DNA of 64,000 bases from a virus. Position numbers and translations under genes: made by a program. Location of the stretch: the IMG/VR virus record IMGVR_UViG_3300020420_001038, positions 1 through 64,000 of that record; one strand, written 5' to 3'. Below, in pieces: positions 14,875 through 23,717 of the stretch. The number at the start of each line of letters is the position of its first letter. The first letter of the stretch is position 1. The notes under the pieces were generated by a model that saw nothing but the letters and a program-made list of their open reading frames with translations, was not told the origin of the DNA and did not search any database.

Positions 14875-16635
14875 TTAAAAATACATTTGGTATTTTTTTA
14901 TCCAATCGTTTACTATCCATGCAGGAATTAATGCCTTGCCTGCTTTTTGACTTGCTTTAATTACATCCAATTTACTTTGATCTTTCATGGATTCATTATA
15001 AAACTTTTTTAATTTTTCACTCATATTGGTTGTCAGCCAATGCCCAACTGGTACGGTCCATCCTGTTTTACCTTTGTTGATGATTTCGTTTGGCAATAGT
15101 CCTTGGTATGATTGTTTTGTTAATATCTTTGTGTTACTTTTATCTATACCCATTTTAATTTCGCTATGCATACCCATACAGTATTTCATAAATGTTTTGG
15201 ATGCCAACGGAAATCTACCTTCCATACCGTACGCCATTCCATACTTGTCATTCCTATTAAACATCTCTTCAGGTACCTGGGCCACACAATCTAGCGCCAT
15301 ATATGATCCAACGGGATCATTTGGGTTCCAAAGGTCTCCAGAATAACACTTTTTAAATTCTTCAAGTAAAATATTTTCATTCAGCGGATTATCTGTTAAT
15401 TGTAAAGGCCTTTTTATTCTTTTGAGCCACAATTTTAAAATATCATCCCATGTTGTTAATTTGTCTTTTCCTATTTGTTTTCTTAACCATTCAGGATTTT
15501 TCATTTTCCAGTATTTTGGATATCCTGCTAGAACCTCATCACCCATATCTCCGGCCATTGTGACTACAATATCTTTGGATGATAGAAACTTGTTAGTGTA
15601 GCAATACATGGCCATACTAGGATTGTAAACAGGTTGTTCCATATAATAAATCGAGTCTTGCCATGATTCTATAAAATTTTCGGGTGTAATAGGAACTTCT
15701 GTATGATTGAACTTATTCTGATTTGCAAGGATACTGGCACAGACGGCATCTTCGTTATAGTCCTCATCTGCTTTTACATTTGGATACATCTTATTTGTAA
15801 AGGAGTTTACCTCGCCTTTCACTTTATTAAGTTCATACGCAACTAAACTCGAATCCAATCCACCGCTTAAAAATACTCCAATTTTTCTTCTACCAATACT
15901 ACACATCTTAACTGCTTCGTGAGATATGGATCTAAATTCGTCTGCATTAAACGTGTTCTGACTTACAGGTTTTATATGTTGTCTGTATATTCTTTTTATT
16001 TTTTTATTTGCGACATCGTATACAACAGTTTCGCCTGCTAGTAATTTTTTTATGCCACTAAAAAATGTATTTCTTAAAGCATTGATTCCTGTCTTTCCCA
16101 TAAAACTTACAGCCAGTGGATCAATCTTCCTTGCGTTTGGAACTTTATCTATCATGCCTTTTATCTCAGATCCAAACACCAGTCCTTCTTTTATTTCCGC
16201 ATAGAATAATGGTTTGATACCAGCGTGATCACGTGATATCCAAAGTTCTTGTTCTTTTATTTTGTAATACGCAAAACCATGCATTGAATCAATTTCATCT
16301 AAAAATTTTAAACCAAAAGTGTCTAACCCCCAAGCAAGTAAGTCGGTATCGGTACCTGTAAGTCCAGCAAATCCTTTGCCCTTATACTTTTGTTTTAATT
16401 CGTAGTAGTTGAATATTTCACCATTGTATACCAAAATATTTCCGTCTGGGGTCTTCCATGGTTGTATTGATATTTTTGGATCACTCATGATCGAAAGCAA
16501 ATTATGACCTAGGGTGATTTTGCTATCAGGATCCCACCAAACCTTTTCTCCATCCGGTCCTCTATGTTTACATGTTTGTATGTATTGGTGTATGAATTCA
16601 GGATTTTTTTCAGTGATTCCGTATATTCCACACAT
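14875..16635 (-). CDS. asnB: asparagine synthetase B-type amidotransferase
   Basis: This 586-residue protein has the N-terminal nucleophile cysteine C2 of class II glutamine amidotransferases, RGPDG at 25-29, an NGEIFNY segment at 71-77 and a GTDTD site near 94. The synthetase half carries the PP-loop SGGLDSS (257-263) that binds ATP. It would use glutamine to amidate an aspartate or an equivalent carboxylate, including on sugars. Its place between glycosyltransferases suggests amidation of a surface glycan rather than plain asparagine supply; that is inference. Its ATG overlaps the upstream stop as TAATG. Confidence 0.9.
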   Translation of the reverse strand: MCGIYGITEKNPEFIHQYIQTCKHRGPDGEKVWWDPDSKITLGHNLLSIMSDPKISIQPWKTPDGNILVYNGEIFNYYELKQKYKGKGFAGLTGTDTDLLAWGLDTFGLKFLDEIDSMHGFAYYKIKEQELWISRDHAGIKPLFYAEIKEGLVFGSEIKGMIDKVPNARKIDPLAVSFMGKTGINALRNTFFSGIKKLLAGETVVYDVANKKIKRIYRQHIKPVSQNTFNADEFRSISHEAVKMCSIGRRKIGVFLSGGLDSSLVAYELNKVKGEVNSFTNKMYPNVKADEDYNEDAVCASILANQNKFNHTEVPITPENFIESWQDSIYYMEQPVYNPSMAMYCYTNKFLSSKDIVVTMAGDMGDEVLAGYPKYWKMKNPEWLRKQIGKDKLTTWDDILKLWLKRIKRPLQLTDNPLNENILLEEFKKCYSGDLWNPNDPVGSYMALDCVAQVPEEMFNRNDKYGMAYGMEGRFPLASKTFMKYCMGMHSEIKMGIDKSNTKILTKQSYQGLLPNEIINKGKTGWTVPVGHWLTTNMSEKLKKFYNESMKDQSKLDVIKASQKAGKALIPAWIVNDWIKKYQMYF

Positions 16636-17618
16636 TATAAGCCAAGCCTCTCTTTAAATCTTTTGAATACTGTACCATCACGTATTTCTTCTTCGGTCCA
16701 TTGTTTGTATCCTATATCATATACCCATTGGTCTCTATTGGGATATTTTGGATTTTCTATGTCGTCTAATTTTGTATTTGCTACTGGCCAACAAATTGCA
16801 AGATCTGAGGTAACAAAGGTAGGGATTCCACGAACGCAGGAATCGATACTGGCAGTAGAGTTGTGAGTAATAACAGCATGACAATTAGTTATGGCTTCTT
16901 GAAAGTTAAATCTATAGTACTTTTTTTCATCACCTGAAAAAAATTTTTGTCCTATTATAACCTTGCAATCTTCGGGAAATTCTTTAACACGTTCTTCTAT
17001 GTGTGCCATGTGGTTAGGATGAGGTCTGATTAAAAATTGCCTTTTAGTCAATGGTCTAATTTTATCATACACACTTCTAAACCACTCAATAGGATCAAGT
17101 TCATTCATACTCCAATTATCTTTTGGTTGCAAAACAAATAATATAGGATCATCTTGATTACTTTTTCTCCATGGTTCATACTTTATATTCCATGTTTTTT
17201 TCATCATCTCCCATCTATCGGGAGGACTGTTATCAGATAAAAAATTTCCGTTGTTCATTGGAGAATACAAACTTACACGCCAATGGTGTTTTGGATGAGT
17301 GATTGTGTTTCCAAAACTAGATAGGATGCCACCATCGAAAGTTATAATGTATATTCCTTTTTTCTTTGCTCTCTCAACAAGGTCTCTGCGTCTTCCTTTG
17401 GTGTGATGCATTTGATTTGTACCACCATATCCAAACATACAACCAATTTTTGCAGTTGGTTCCATTTCATTCGCAGTCCAGTCGCCGGTCTTATTTTCAT
17501 TCACCATTATTGGATTATCTCCACAAGCACGTATTCCTTCTGCCATGTGTTGTAGAAGTTCCCAACTAGCACCACGTCTACGGTCTTTAACTGTCCGTCT
17601 AAAGATTTCAACGTCCAT
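16635..17618 (-). CDS. capsule-synthesis-like GT-B protein, paralogue 2
   Basis: This 327-residue protein shares the C-terminal family pattern: FLIRPHPNHMAH, AVITHNSTASIDSCVRGIPTF, LDDIENP and IGYKQWTEEEIRDG. The N-terminal half differs from the paralogues and would set acceptor specificity. No signal peptide is seen, so it acts in the cytoplasm. The start lies within the end of paralogue 3 (11-base overlap). Best read as a glycosyltransferase for a surface polysaccharide. Confidence 0.7.
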   Translation of the reverse strand: MDVEIFRRTVKDRRRGASWELLQHMAEGIRACGDNPIMVNENKTGDWTANEMEPTAKIGCMFGYGGTNQMHHTKGRRRDLVERAKKKGIYIITFDGGILSSFGNTITHPKHHWRVSLYSPMNNGNFLSDNSPPDRWEMMKKTWNIKYEPWRKSNQDDPILFVLQPKDNWSMNELDPIEWFRSVYDKIRPLTKRQFLIRPHPNHMAHIEERVKEFPEDCKVIIGQKFFSGDEKKYYRFNFQEAITNCHAVITHNSTASIDSCVRGIPTFVTSDLAICWPVANTKLDDIENPKYPNRDQWVYDIGYKQWTEEEIRDGTVFKRFKERLGL

Positions 17619-18423
17619 CTAATATCTCCATTGCATAACCATTCCTAAATTCTTCTTGTGTAAACTGTCCGTATGCCAAACTATAAAAAATAGGTTCTCT
17701 GTCTTGGTACATAGGAGTCTCAATCTTTGTAAAGTCGGATTCACAAATTGGACCACAAGGATTTTCAAAATTACTGAAACACGGTACACCGTTGTGTAAT
17801 GCTTTTATTGTGATTGAACTATTAAATGTTACTACTGCATGAACCTGATCCCATTCGAATGGCTTATCTGGTTGTTTGTTTTCGCTAGGTCCTGGTTGCA
17901 TTCTGCCTACTTCGTCGATAAAACTTTTTGGATTATAAGGTTTTTCTCTAACAATAATTTGTCTATCACTGTTTGCTTTAAGTATTTTTAATGTTTCTGC
18001 GAGCCAATCTTGTGCATCAAAGTGTAATGCCATGCTATGACTTGGTGGCACAACTAAAATATATTTTCCGTCCTTATGATAAGGTTGAATTGCATCACCT
18101 CGATAATATTTTTTGTACCTGTCGTCAGGTCTGTCCTCGATAAATGTTTTGACGTGTTGGTTTTTGACACATCTCATCCAATAAGGTGTACCTCTACTGT
18201 CACCCCAGTAAGGTCTATCAATATAATAAAAGTCTTTTTTATTTTTTTTTGCCCAGTGATAAACCAAATTAGTGCCTCGTAGGACGCCCATGAATGTTAC
18301 TTTTTTACAATCATTTGAATTCAGAACATCTTGGTAAGATACTATTTTACCATTCATTCCCCTGCTCATTGCTTCTATATATTTTTCAGTGTTGGCTCTT
18401 TCTGTTTTTACTGCGTAAAACAT
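17608..18423 (-). CDS. capsule-synthesis-like GT-B protein, paralogue 3
   Basis: The 271-residue protein has IIVREKPYNP in place of the RPHP block, then AVVTFNSSITIKALHNGVPCF, FTKIETPMY and LAYGQFTQEEFRNGYAMEIL. Its N-terminal half (YHWAKKNKKDFYYIDRPYWG) is close to that of the rightward paralogue 4 (SFWYTDTPYFG), so these two are the nearest relatives. A glycan-transfer role is inferred from the family pattern. It is followed by paralogue 2 with an overlap. Confidence 0.7.
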   Translation of the reverse strand: MFYAVKTERANTEKYIEAMSRGMNGKIVSYQDVLNSNDCKKVTFMGVLRGTNLVYHWAKKNKKDFYYIDRPYWGDSRGTPYWMRCVKNQHVKTFIEDRPDDRYKKYYRGDAIQPYHKDGKYILVVPPSHSMALHFDAQDWLAETLKILKANSDRQIIVREKPYNPKSFIDEVGRMQPGPSENKQPDKPFEWDQVHAVVTFNSSITIKALHNGVPCFSNFENPCGPICESDFTKIETPMYQDREPIFYSLAYGQFTQEEFRNGYAMEILDGR

Positions 18424-18442
18424 AATATTATTGTAAATGATT

Positions 18443-19528
18443 TTAGTCTAAAAGTCTAATTAATTGCGGCACATCGACTTTCAGATCAACCATGTCTTTT
18501 CCTTTTTTATTTCTTGGTTTCTTCTGATTTAACTTAATACTATCTGTAAGCACCACAGTATGTTCTAGATCTAGATGTTTTGATAATACTGGATAAACTT
18601 TTTTACCAATAAAATCCTTATGTTGTAATTCAAATATTTTAGTTTTGGGTTGGCACCAAATCGTGTTTACTAATCCTGCACCATGCGGCGCCAATACATG
18701 TGATGCTTCTTTGAAAATTTGAATCTGTTCTTTGAGGCTCATTCCTTCTAATGTTACTGTTTCCCAACCTTTCAAGGCCATTAGCAACTGGTCTTGGTTT
18801 GATATGTTCCTGTTGCCTGCATCTTGTCTAGTAAGGAAAATTTTCCTACTTTGTTTTGGTGTTTCCCGCACTAATACATTTCCGAGGCCTCTCAACCAAA
18901 GAGGCATATGAGGAGTAATTATTCCGTCCTCATAATTCGACATCGATGGGACAACCATATGATAAAATCTCCAAGTTTCATTCTTTGGCATAACGTAATA
19001 TCTAAGTTCTGGAAACAATTCTTTAGCGACCTTTTCAAAATAGTTGCTTGGGTTGGATAAGATATAAACATATTTTGTAAAATCTGTGGCCCACCTTTTT
19101 TCCAATAATCTAAATTTAGATATCACATCGATCCATATATGCCACGGATTTTCTGCACTATACTCATCAATTGGCAACCAAACATAAGTCCAAGTAGCAT
19201 CTTGAAACTGTTTGGTTATTGGTGGCATCTCAATATCAACTTTATCTTCCCATTTACTAAAAAATTTATGTACCTTCTGTGGTTTATTTCTATATTTTGA
19301 TATAAGGGGCCATAAATGATGTGTGAGCATCTTACGATCCTCAGTAATCAAAACAGGTAAAGTTGACACAGAACAATTATGGAAATCTGCTACAAAAGTA
19401 GGCATACTGGTAAATTTCATTTCCATCTTCATATTTGCCCACTTCAAATAATAATCATAGGACTCGTCAATTATGTCAAATTGATGTAGGAAATATTTTA
19501 TGTCAGAAATGTTTTCAACCGTTTGCAT
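18443..19528 (-). CDS. GT61 (DUF563-like) glycosyltransferase
   Basis: This 361-residue protein has the GT61 hallmarks: RKIFLTRQDAGNRNI (about 228-242), and EQIQIFKEASHVLAPHGAGL followed by NTIWCQP. Members transfer xylose, GlcNAc or other sugars in plants, animals and bacteria; the bacterial and phage forms act on surface glycans. It is the first gene of the leftward sugar operon, divergent from the SGNH gene, with a -10-like TATAAT 10 bases upstream of the ATG. Confidence 0.82.
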   Translation of the reverse strand: MQTVENISDIKYFLHQFDIIDESYDYYLKWANMKMEMKFTSMPTFVADFHNCSVSTLPVLITEDRKMLTHHLWPLISKYRNKPQKVHKFFSKWEDKVDIEMPPITKQFQDATWTYVWLPIDEYSAENPWHIWIDVISKFRLLEKRWATDFTKYVYILSNPSNYFEKVAKELFPELRYYVMPKNETWRFYHMVVPSMSNYEDGIITPHMPLWLRGLGNVLVRETPKQSRKIFLTRQDAGNRNISNQDQLLMALKGWETVTLEGMSLKEQIQIFKEASHVLAPHGAGLVNTIWCQPKTKIFELQHKDFIGKKVYPVLSKHLDLEHTVVLTDSIKLNQKKPRNKKGKDMVDLKVDVPQLIRLLD

Positions 19529-19551
19529 ATTCTAGATAATTATACTATAAT
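19523..19551 (+). promoter_or_regulatory. sigma70-like promoter of the rightward sugar operon
   Basis: TTGCAT (19523-19528), a 17-base spacer and an exact TATAAT (19546-19551) place the predicted start exactly on the A of the SGNH ATG at 19558. The -35 matches at only three positions. Confidence 0.5.
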
Positions 19552-19568
19552 TATTGTATGATACCCAA
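19539..19568 (-). promoter_or_regulatory. weak sigma70-like promoter of the leftward sugar operon
   Basis: On the minus strand TATAAT (19544-19539) is preceded, after 18 bases, by TTGGGT (19568-19563). It would give a leader of about three bases before the GT61 ATG. It overlaps the opposite promoter, forming a compact divergent control region. Confidence 0.4.
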
Positions 19569-20250
19569 CAGAATGTTCATAAACGGTTGCTCTTTCCTTA
19601 CCACTAGGCCACGGAGAGGTGTCCATACCCATACAGGGCAAGAACTTGCTAAATTAATGAATCTTGAGGTCGCCTGTCAAATGGCAAATGGCGGTAGGGG
19701 ACATAAAAGGTTATACTGGACAACAAGGGCATGGTGTGAAAAATTTGTGACCTTGGCACAAGAATCCTTTTTCTTAATTGGATCAAGCGGTGGTAATAGA
19801 TTTGACTTTCCAACCAGTGATGGATATAAACAACATAAATTTCCTGACATGACTACAACATGGAAAACCTGGGATCCAAATAGAGATGAAGAAACAATTA
19901 AATTTACAAGATACCTTTTTAAAAGTGGATGTGATATTAATCAACTTATACAAATAGAGGCAATAAGCCATTTATTAGCCTTGCAGGACTTTTTTAAAAT
20001 TAAAAAATATCCTTATGTGTTCTACAATACTTTATCTAAACCTGTAATTGATAATGAGGATATACAAATGATGTGGGACAAAATAGATAAAAATAATTTT
20101 TTTAAACCTGAGACTAGCCATTTAGACTATACTGTAAAAAATAATCAATATTGTGCAGAAGGTGATCCCCATCCAAACACAGAAGGACACATACAATGGG
20201 CGAATCAACTAAAGGATTTTATAGATGATCACAATTTATGCCCCCGTTAA
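19558..20250 (+). CDS. SGNH/GDSL-type hydrolase
   Basis: The 230-residue protein begins with FINGCSF, the block I serine motif (S12), followed by ANGGRGH (block II/III-like glycine and asparagine) and GDPHPNTEGH near the C-terminus, the block V aspartate and histidine (D203, H205). SGNH enzymes are esterases or acetyltransferase-linked deacetylases that often trim O-acetyl groups on polysaccharides. As first gene of the rightward sugar operon it may edit the glycan built by its neighbours. It overlaps the next gene by 26 bases. Confidence 0.72.
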   Translation: MIPNRMFINGCSFLTTRPRRGVHTHTGQELAKLMNLEVACQMANGGRGHKRLYWTTRAWCEKFVTLAQESFFLIGSSGGNRFDFPTSDGYKQHKFPDMTTTWKTWDPNRDEETIKFTRYLFKSGCDINQLIQIEAISHLLALQDFFKIKKYPYVFYNTLSKPVIDNEDIQMMWDKIDKNNFFKPETSHLDYTVKNNQYCAEGDPHPNTEGHIQWANQLKDFIDDHNLCPR

Positions 20251-21037
20251 TAATTTGAACAGCAAGGCATGGGAGGTGTTTAACGGTGTACAAAAATCGT
20301 GGCCTGAGCAAGTTCAAATCAAAAACAATTCGTTAGAAACAGATCCTTTACCAAACTCAATGTTCTGGGGATTCGTTGGAAACAACAGAGAAATGGTAAA
20401 AAAGTTAGAAGCACGTAAGCAGTCTTTTTGGTACACTGACACACCTTACTTTGGTAGATTTGATAATAGTAATCTTCAAAAGGATAACCATTACTGGAGA
20501 ATATGTAAAAATAGTATTCACGTGAGATACATTCCTGGCTGTAAAACTGATCGATTTGATAAATTTAACATTAAATTAAAAGCACCTGACCTTAAAGGAG
20601 ATTATATTTTAGTATGCCCTAGCAGTGCAGGTATAAACGAATATCTCGATAGACCAAACTGGACTAAGGAAACTGTAGAGCAAATAAAAAGATATACAGA
20701 TAGACCAATTAAAATAAGGAATAAACCCAGAGGCAAAGGAACATCGGGTCCATCAGTTGCAAAAGTGCCAATAGAGGAAGATTTGAAAGACGCATGGTGT
20801 TGTGTGACAAGTTGTAGTATCAGTGCTATAGAGTCTGTCTGTAACGGAAAGCCTGTGTTTTGTGACGAGAAAAGTTTTGCAACACACATTGGAAACACAA
20901 ACCTTGCCGACATCGAAAACCCTATGTTTGTTAGTCCCGAGGATTGGTTATATAGTTTGGCATATCAGCAATTTACACCAGAAGAAATTGAAAATGGACA
21001 CGCAGTGGAAATTTTATTTGACAAGGGAATTTTGTAA
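20225..21037 (+). CDS. capsule-synthesis-like GT-B protein, paralogue 4
   Basis: The 270-residue protein carries the family pattern IKIRNKPRGKG, CCVTSCSISAIESVCNGKPVF, NLADIENPMF and LAYQQFTPEEIENGHAVEIL. It is the only one of the four on the plus strand and is closest to paralogue 3, so the pair may have arisen by duplication and inversion around the divergent promoter. It is probably a cytoplasmic glycosyltransferase. It is joined to the following gene by a TAATG overlap. Confidence 0.7.
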   Translation: MITIYAPVNNLNSKAWEVFNGVQKSWPEQVQIKNNSLETDPLPNSMFWGFVGNNREMVKKLEARKQSFWYTDTPYFGRFDNSNLQKDNHYWRICKNSIHVRYIPGCKTDRFDKFNIKLKAPDLKGDYILVCPSSAGINEYLDRPNWTKETVEQIKRYTDRPIKIRNKPRGKGTSGPSVAKVPIEEDLKDAWCCVTSCSISAIESVCNGKPVFCDEKSFATHIGNTNLADIENPMFVSPEDWLYSLAYQQFTPEEIENGHAVEILFDKGIL

Positions 21038-21564
21038 TGCAAAAAATAAACGAAATTTGGTTGCCAGACGAGGATGTACAAATATCGACAGACGGATTAA
21101 AACAATGGATAAAATTTTGCAAATATCAATATAAAAAATTTCAACAAGTGTTAGATTGTAATTCTGAATACGGTATATGGAGCAGAAGTATGAGATTGTA
21201 TGCGAAAGAAATTTTTGCCTTTGAACATAGGAAAAGTTTTGCCAAGTTTAGTGAAAAAAATTTAGTGCCGTACAATAATGTAAAATACAATGACCAACAA
21301 ATTGCAGATATAACTTCTCCTCCAAAAACTTTCAATATCGATTATTTTAACTACACTAATTTAGATTTAATTAAAATAAATTCAAACAATGTAATTACTA
21401 CGTTTAGTGGTGCACCTAAAACTTTAGGTAAAAATGATGAGAATCAGTCTAACGTAAAATTTTTATATATAGAAAATATCACTAATGATGTTGATGCTTT
21501 TATTAATAGTTTAAAATATAAATGTATTTTAGATAATTTACCAGATAGGGTATACTATAAATGA
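21037..21564 (+). CDS. hypothetical protein in the sugar operon, 175 residues
   Basis: No family is recognised. The protein is AT-rich in codon use, with many asparagine, lysine and isoleucine residues, which suits a recent accessory gene. Parts such as MRLYAKEIFAFEHRKSFAKF look helical and the C-terminal half is asparagine rich. It has stop/start overlaps with both neighbours, so it is translated with glycosyltransferase genes. No function is offered. Confidence 0.6.
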   Translation: MQKINEIWLPDEDVQISTDGLKQWIKFCKYQYKKFQQVLDCNSEYGIWSRSMRLYAKEIFAFEHRKSFAKFSEKNLVPYNNVKYNDQQIADITSPPKTFNIDYFNYTNLDLIKINSNNVITTFSGAPKTLGKNDENQSNVKFLYIENITNDVDAFINSLKYKCILDNLPDRVYYK

Positions 21565-22256
21565 AACCATTAGTAGTACAATTTTTTGTTCCTGCAAACA
21601 AATATAAAGATCCAACGTATAATCAAATAGGAGTAAATGATGAACTTTTTGCGTATTCCGTGACCTCGGTTAAAAAATATTGTGAGAAGTATAAGATAGA
21701 TTACAAATTAATTACAGAACCTACAATCAATCATGTTCATCCTACCTTTGAACGTTTTGATTTATTTTTCAATAATGAATGGTGGAAAGATTATACTCAT
21801 ATTCTTTATTTAGACACAGATGTAATTGTATGGGAAAGATCACCAAATGTGTTTGAAAAATATCCAGGAGATGATTCTTTCAAACCTGTGCAGGATAGGA
21901 TTGCACTTAAGAATAGTTTGAAATATCATACAGATAGAAAAAAAGACACTTGTCTTGAAAAGTTTGATGCAGAAGTTCTTCAAAAATCTAGATTCAATGC
22001 AGGAGTTTTTATGTTGACAAAAAAAGCAGTTGAAAGAATGTCACCATATTTGGATTATAAAAATTTACAAGGTGATGATAACGAAATGCTTATATATGCT
22101 ATGTTGGCATCAAAAGTAAAAGTTGAACAGTTAGACTGGCGATATAATAAAAAAAATAGTGTTAGTTGCTATTTTGGTCATGCAAGTGGCTACGAAAAAT
22201 TTAAGCCTAATTATAATATGTTAGCAGTAGCCAAAGAAACATTTACATTATCTTAA
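21561..22256 (+). CDS. GT8-like glycosyltransferase
   Basis: The 231-residue protein has ILYLDTDVIVWE (DxD metal site near residue 90), SRFNAGVFMLTKKAVE and a late DWRYNKKNSV block, the pattern of GT8 retaining glycosyltransferases such as LPS glucosyl- and galactosyltransferases. The N-terminal strand VVQFFVPAN fits a GT-A fold. It ends the rightward operon and its stop overlaps the convergent oxygenase-like gene by nine bases. Confidence 0.8.
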   Translation: MKPLVVQFFVPANKYKDPTYNQIGVNDELFAYSVTSVKKYCEKYKIDYKLITEPTINHVHPTFERFDLFFNNEWWKDYTHILYLDTDVIVWERSPNVFEKYPGDDSFKPVQDRIALKNSLKYHTDRKKDTCLEKFDAEVLQKSRFNAGVFMLTKKAVERMSPYLDYKNLQGDDNEMLIYAMLASKVKVEQLDWRYNKKNSVSCYFGHASGYEKFKPNYNMLAVAKETFTLS

Positions 22257-22853
22257 AAAACATTTATCTCTATATTTCATTAAAAAAATATTAAATGTAA
22301 TTCTGTTTGTGTCTTGATTGCTTTCATAGGAATGCCATGTCTTTCCTTGCTTACCACAAAAAATAAAACTAGTATTGGCTTTCCATTCTGCTTCTTTAAT
22401 GAATGCATCTGCTTTTTGTGCCTTATACATTTTTGTACCAACGTTTATATCGGGAGACACGTATGTCACAGAACTCCAAATTTTTTCAAGTCCTTCTTGA
22501 TGTATGTAAAATTTGTAGGGTAACGGTGGACAGATGGATATGTGACAGTTGGCTCCTATTGTGCTATAATCTCTATGCTCCGGATACAAACCACAAATTT
22601 TTTTATAGTTGTCTATAAGATTTCGACATATATCCTTTGCTTCGTCAAAGAAGTCTATATCCCAATCTTTGAATTGCCCTGGAAATATTTGTATCAAGTC
22701 CTTTGTTTCCAGTGTGAGGTACTTCTTGCATTGTGCTTCTAGTTTAATAAAAGTTTCTTCGGATAATGTGTTGTCAATAATTTGGTGTGGCCATGGATTA
22801 AGGTTTACAGGTGTATCTAAACACTTATCTAAAAAATTTTGTCCTTCGGTCAT
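22248..22853 (-). CDS. 2OG-Fe(II) oxygenase-like protein with HxE variant
   Basis: The 201-residue protein aligns by eye with the oxygenase at the left end: NPWPHQIIDNTLSEE matches its DPWPYIIIENALPEK, IHQEGLEKIWSSVTYVSP matches PHTDNPKEIYAGLLYLKSP, and WHSYESNQDTNRITFN matches the distal histidine/arginine region. The usual HxD is HxE here (H118, E120), with H174 and R184 completing the site. HxE is tolerated in some relatives, so activity is possible. It lies in the leftward accessory block. Confidence 0.68.
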   Translation of the reverse strand: MTEGQNFLDKCLDTPVNLNPWPHQIIDNTLSEETFIKLEAQCKKYLTLETKDLIQIFPGQFKDWDIDFFDEAKDICRNLIDNYKKICGLYPEHRDYSTIGANCHISICPPLPYKFYIHQEGLEKIWSSVTYVSPDINVGTKMYKAQKADAFIKEAEWKANTSFIFCGKQGKTWHSYESNQDTNRITFNIFLMKYRDKCFLR

Positions 22854-23229
22854 TTGATATATTTAATATTATTTTGTAATCATCCAAATTAATATCAAAC
22901 TGAACTACTGGTCTTTTGTAAATTTTTCTATCTCTAATATAAATCGTCTTGTCGTTATTATCAAAAAGGATTAAATTATTTGGAGCATATTCTACGGATT
23001 TGCCACTTATTAAAATATCCTTGTTTATTTTATTGTCAGAACGTTCCTTAAAAAACCATAGGCAAATGACAGGTTTTGAATAATCTGCCTGTTCGACATC
23101 TTTAAAAAATTTATATTTGAACCTAATTTTATTTTTAAAATTTTGCCATGTAGTATGGGATAGATTGTTTTGATTTTCATATAACTTATTGTATTCCTCG
23201 TCCTTATAAAAATTTTTAATATATATCAT
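22825..23229 (-). CDS. unknown protein, member A of a tandem paralogous pair
   Basis: The 134-residue protein is homologous to the gene just upstream: both have YNxLYExQN, a W-F-K stretch, a FK(F/Y)xxxxE block and the phrase VxxWFFxERxD, then an NxLI(L/T) strand and RRPxVQxD. No metal-binding or nucleotide motif is visible. It overlaps the oxygenase-like gene by 29 bases. Function unknown; a small beta-rich enzyme or binding protein tied to glycan or oxygenase chemistry is possible. Confidence 0.6.
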   Translation of the reverse strand: MIYIKNFYKDEEYNKLYENQNNLSHTTWQNFKNKIRFKYKFFKDVEQADYSKPVICLWFFKERSDNKINKDILISGKSVEYAPNNLILFDNNDKTIYIRDRKIYKRPVVQFDINLDDYKIILNISNDRRTKFFR

Positions 23230-23717
23230 TATCCCAAATTCCTCAAAAGCATTTTTTTTATTTTCTTTTTGTAGACAATATCAATAGTTTGTAAATCTAT
23301 CTGTACACAAGGTCTACGTATAACAAATTTATTTTTATTTAATTTTATGTCTTTATTTGTAATTAGCATGGTATTTGTTTGATAACTTACATTGTGTTTA
23401 TTAACTGTAAGATCTACAAAATCTTTGTAGGGATCTATTTTTTTATCTCTACAATACTTGCGATATTCTGCTGTATCAGGACGCTCTCTGAAAAACCAAA
23501 CACACACAACCTGTGTTGTATCTATATCCTCTAAATTATGTAAAAATTTAAACGAACATTTATTGTATTTTTTGAATTCAGTCCAATACTTTCCGTCTAG
23601 ATAATTTTGAAATTCATATAATCTGTTGTAACTTTCGCGTTCGAACACTTCGGGTAAAACTATTACCCCAGTGTGTATGAGATGCTTATCTTCGAGTTTT
23701 TGAAATAGTTTATGCAC
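23229..23717 (-). CDS. unknown protein, member B of a tandem paralogous pair
   Basis: A GTG start at 23717 overlaps the end of the glycosyltransferase gene by eight bases and is preferred over an ATG at 23828, which would overlap it by 119 bases. The 162-residue product repeats the architecture of the next gene (NRLYEFQNYL, VVCVWFFRERPD, RRPCVQIDL) with about 30 extra residues. The pair looks like a tandem duplication. No function is recognised. Confidence 0.6.
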   Translation of the reverse strand: MHKLFQKLEDKHLIHTGVIVLPEVFERESYNRLYEFQNYLDGKYWTEFKKYNKCSFKFLHNLEDIDTTQVVCVWFFRERPDTAEYRKYCRDKKIDPYKDFVDLTVNKHNVSYQTNTMLITNKDIKLNKNKFVIRRPCVQIDLQTIDIVYKKKIKKMLLRNLG

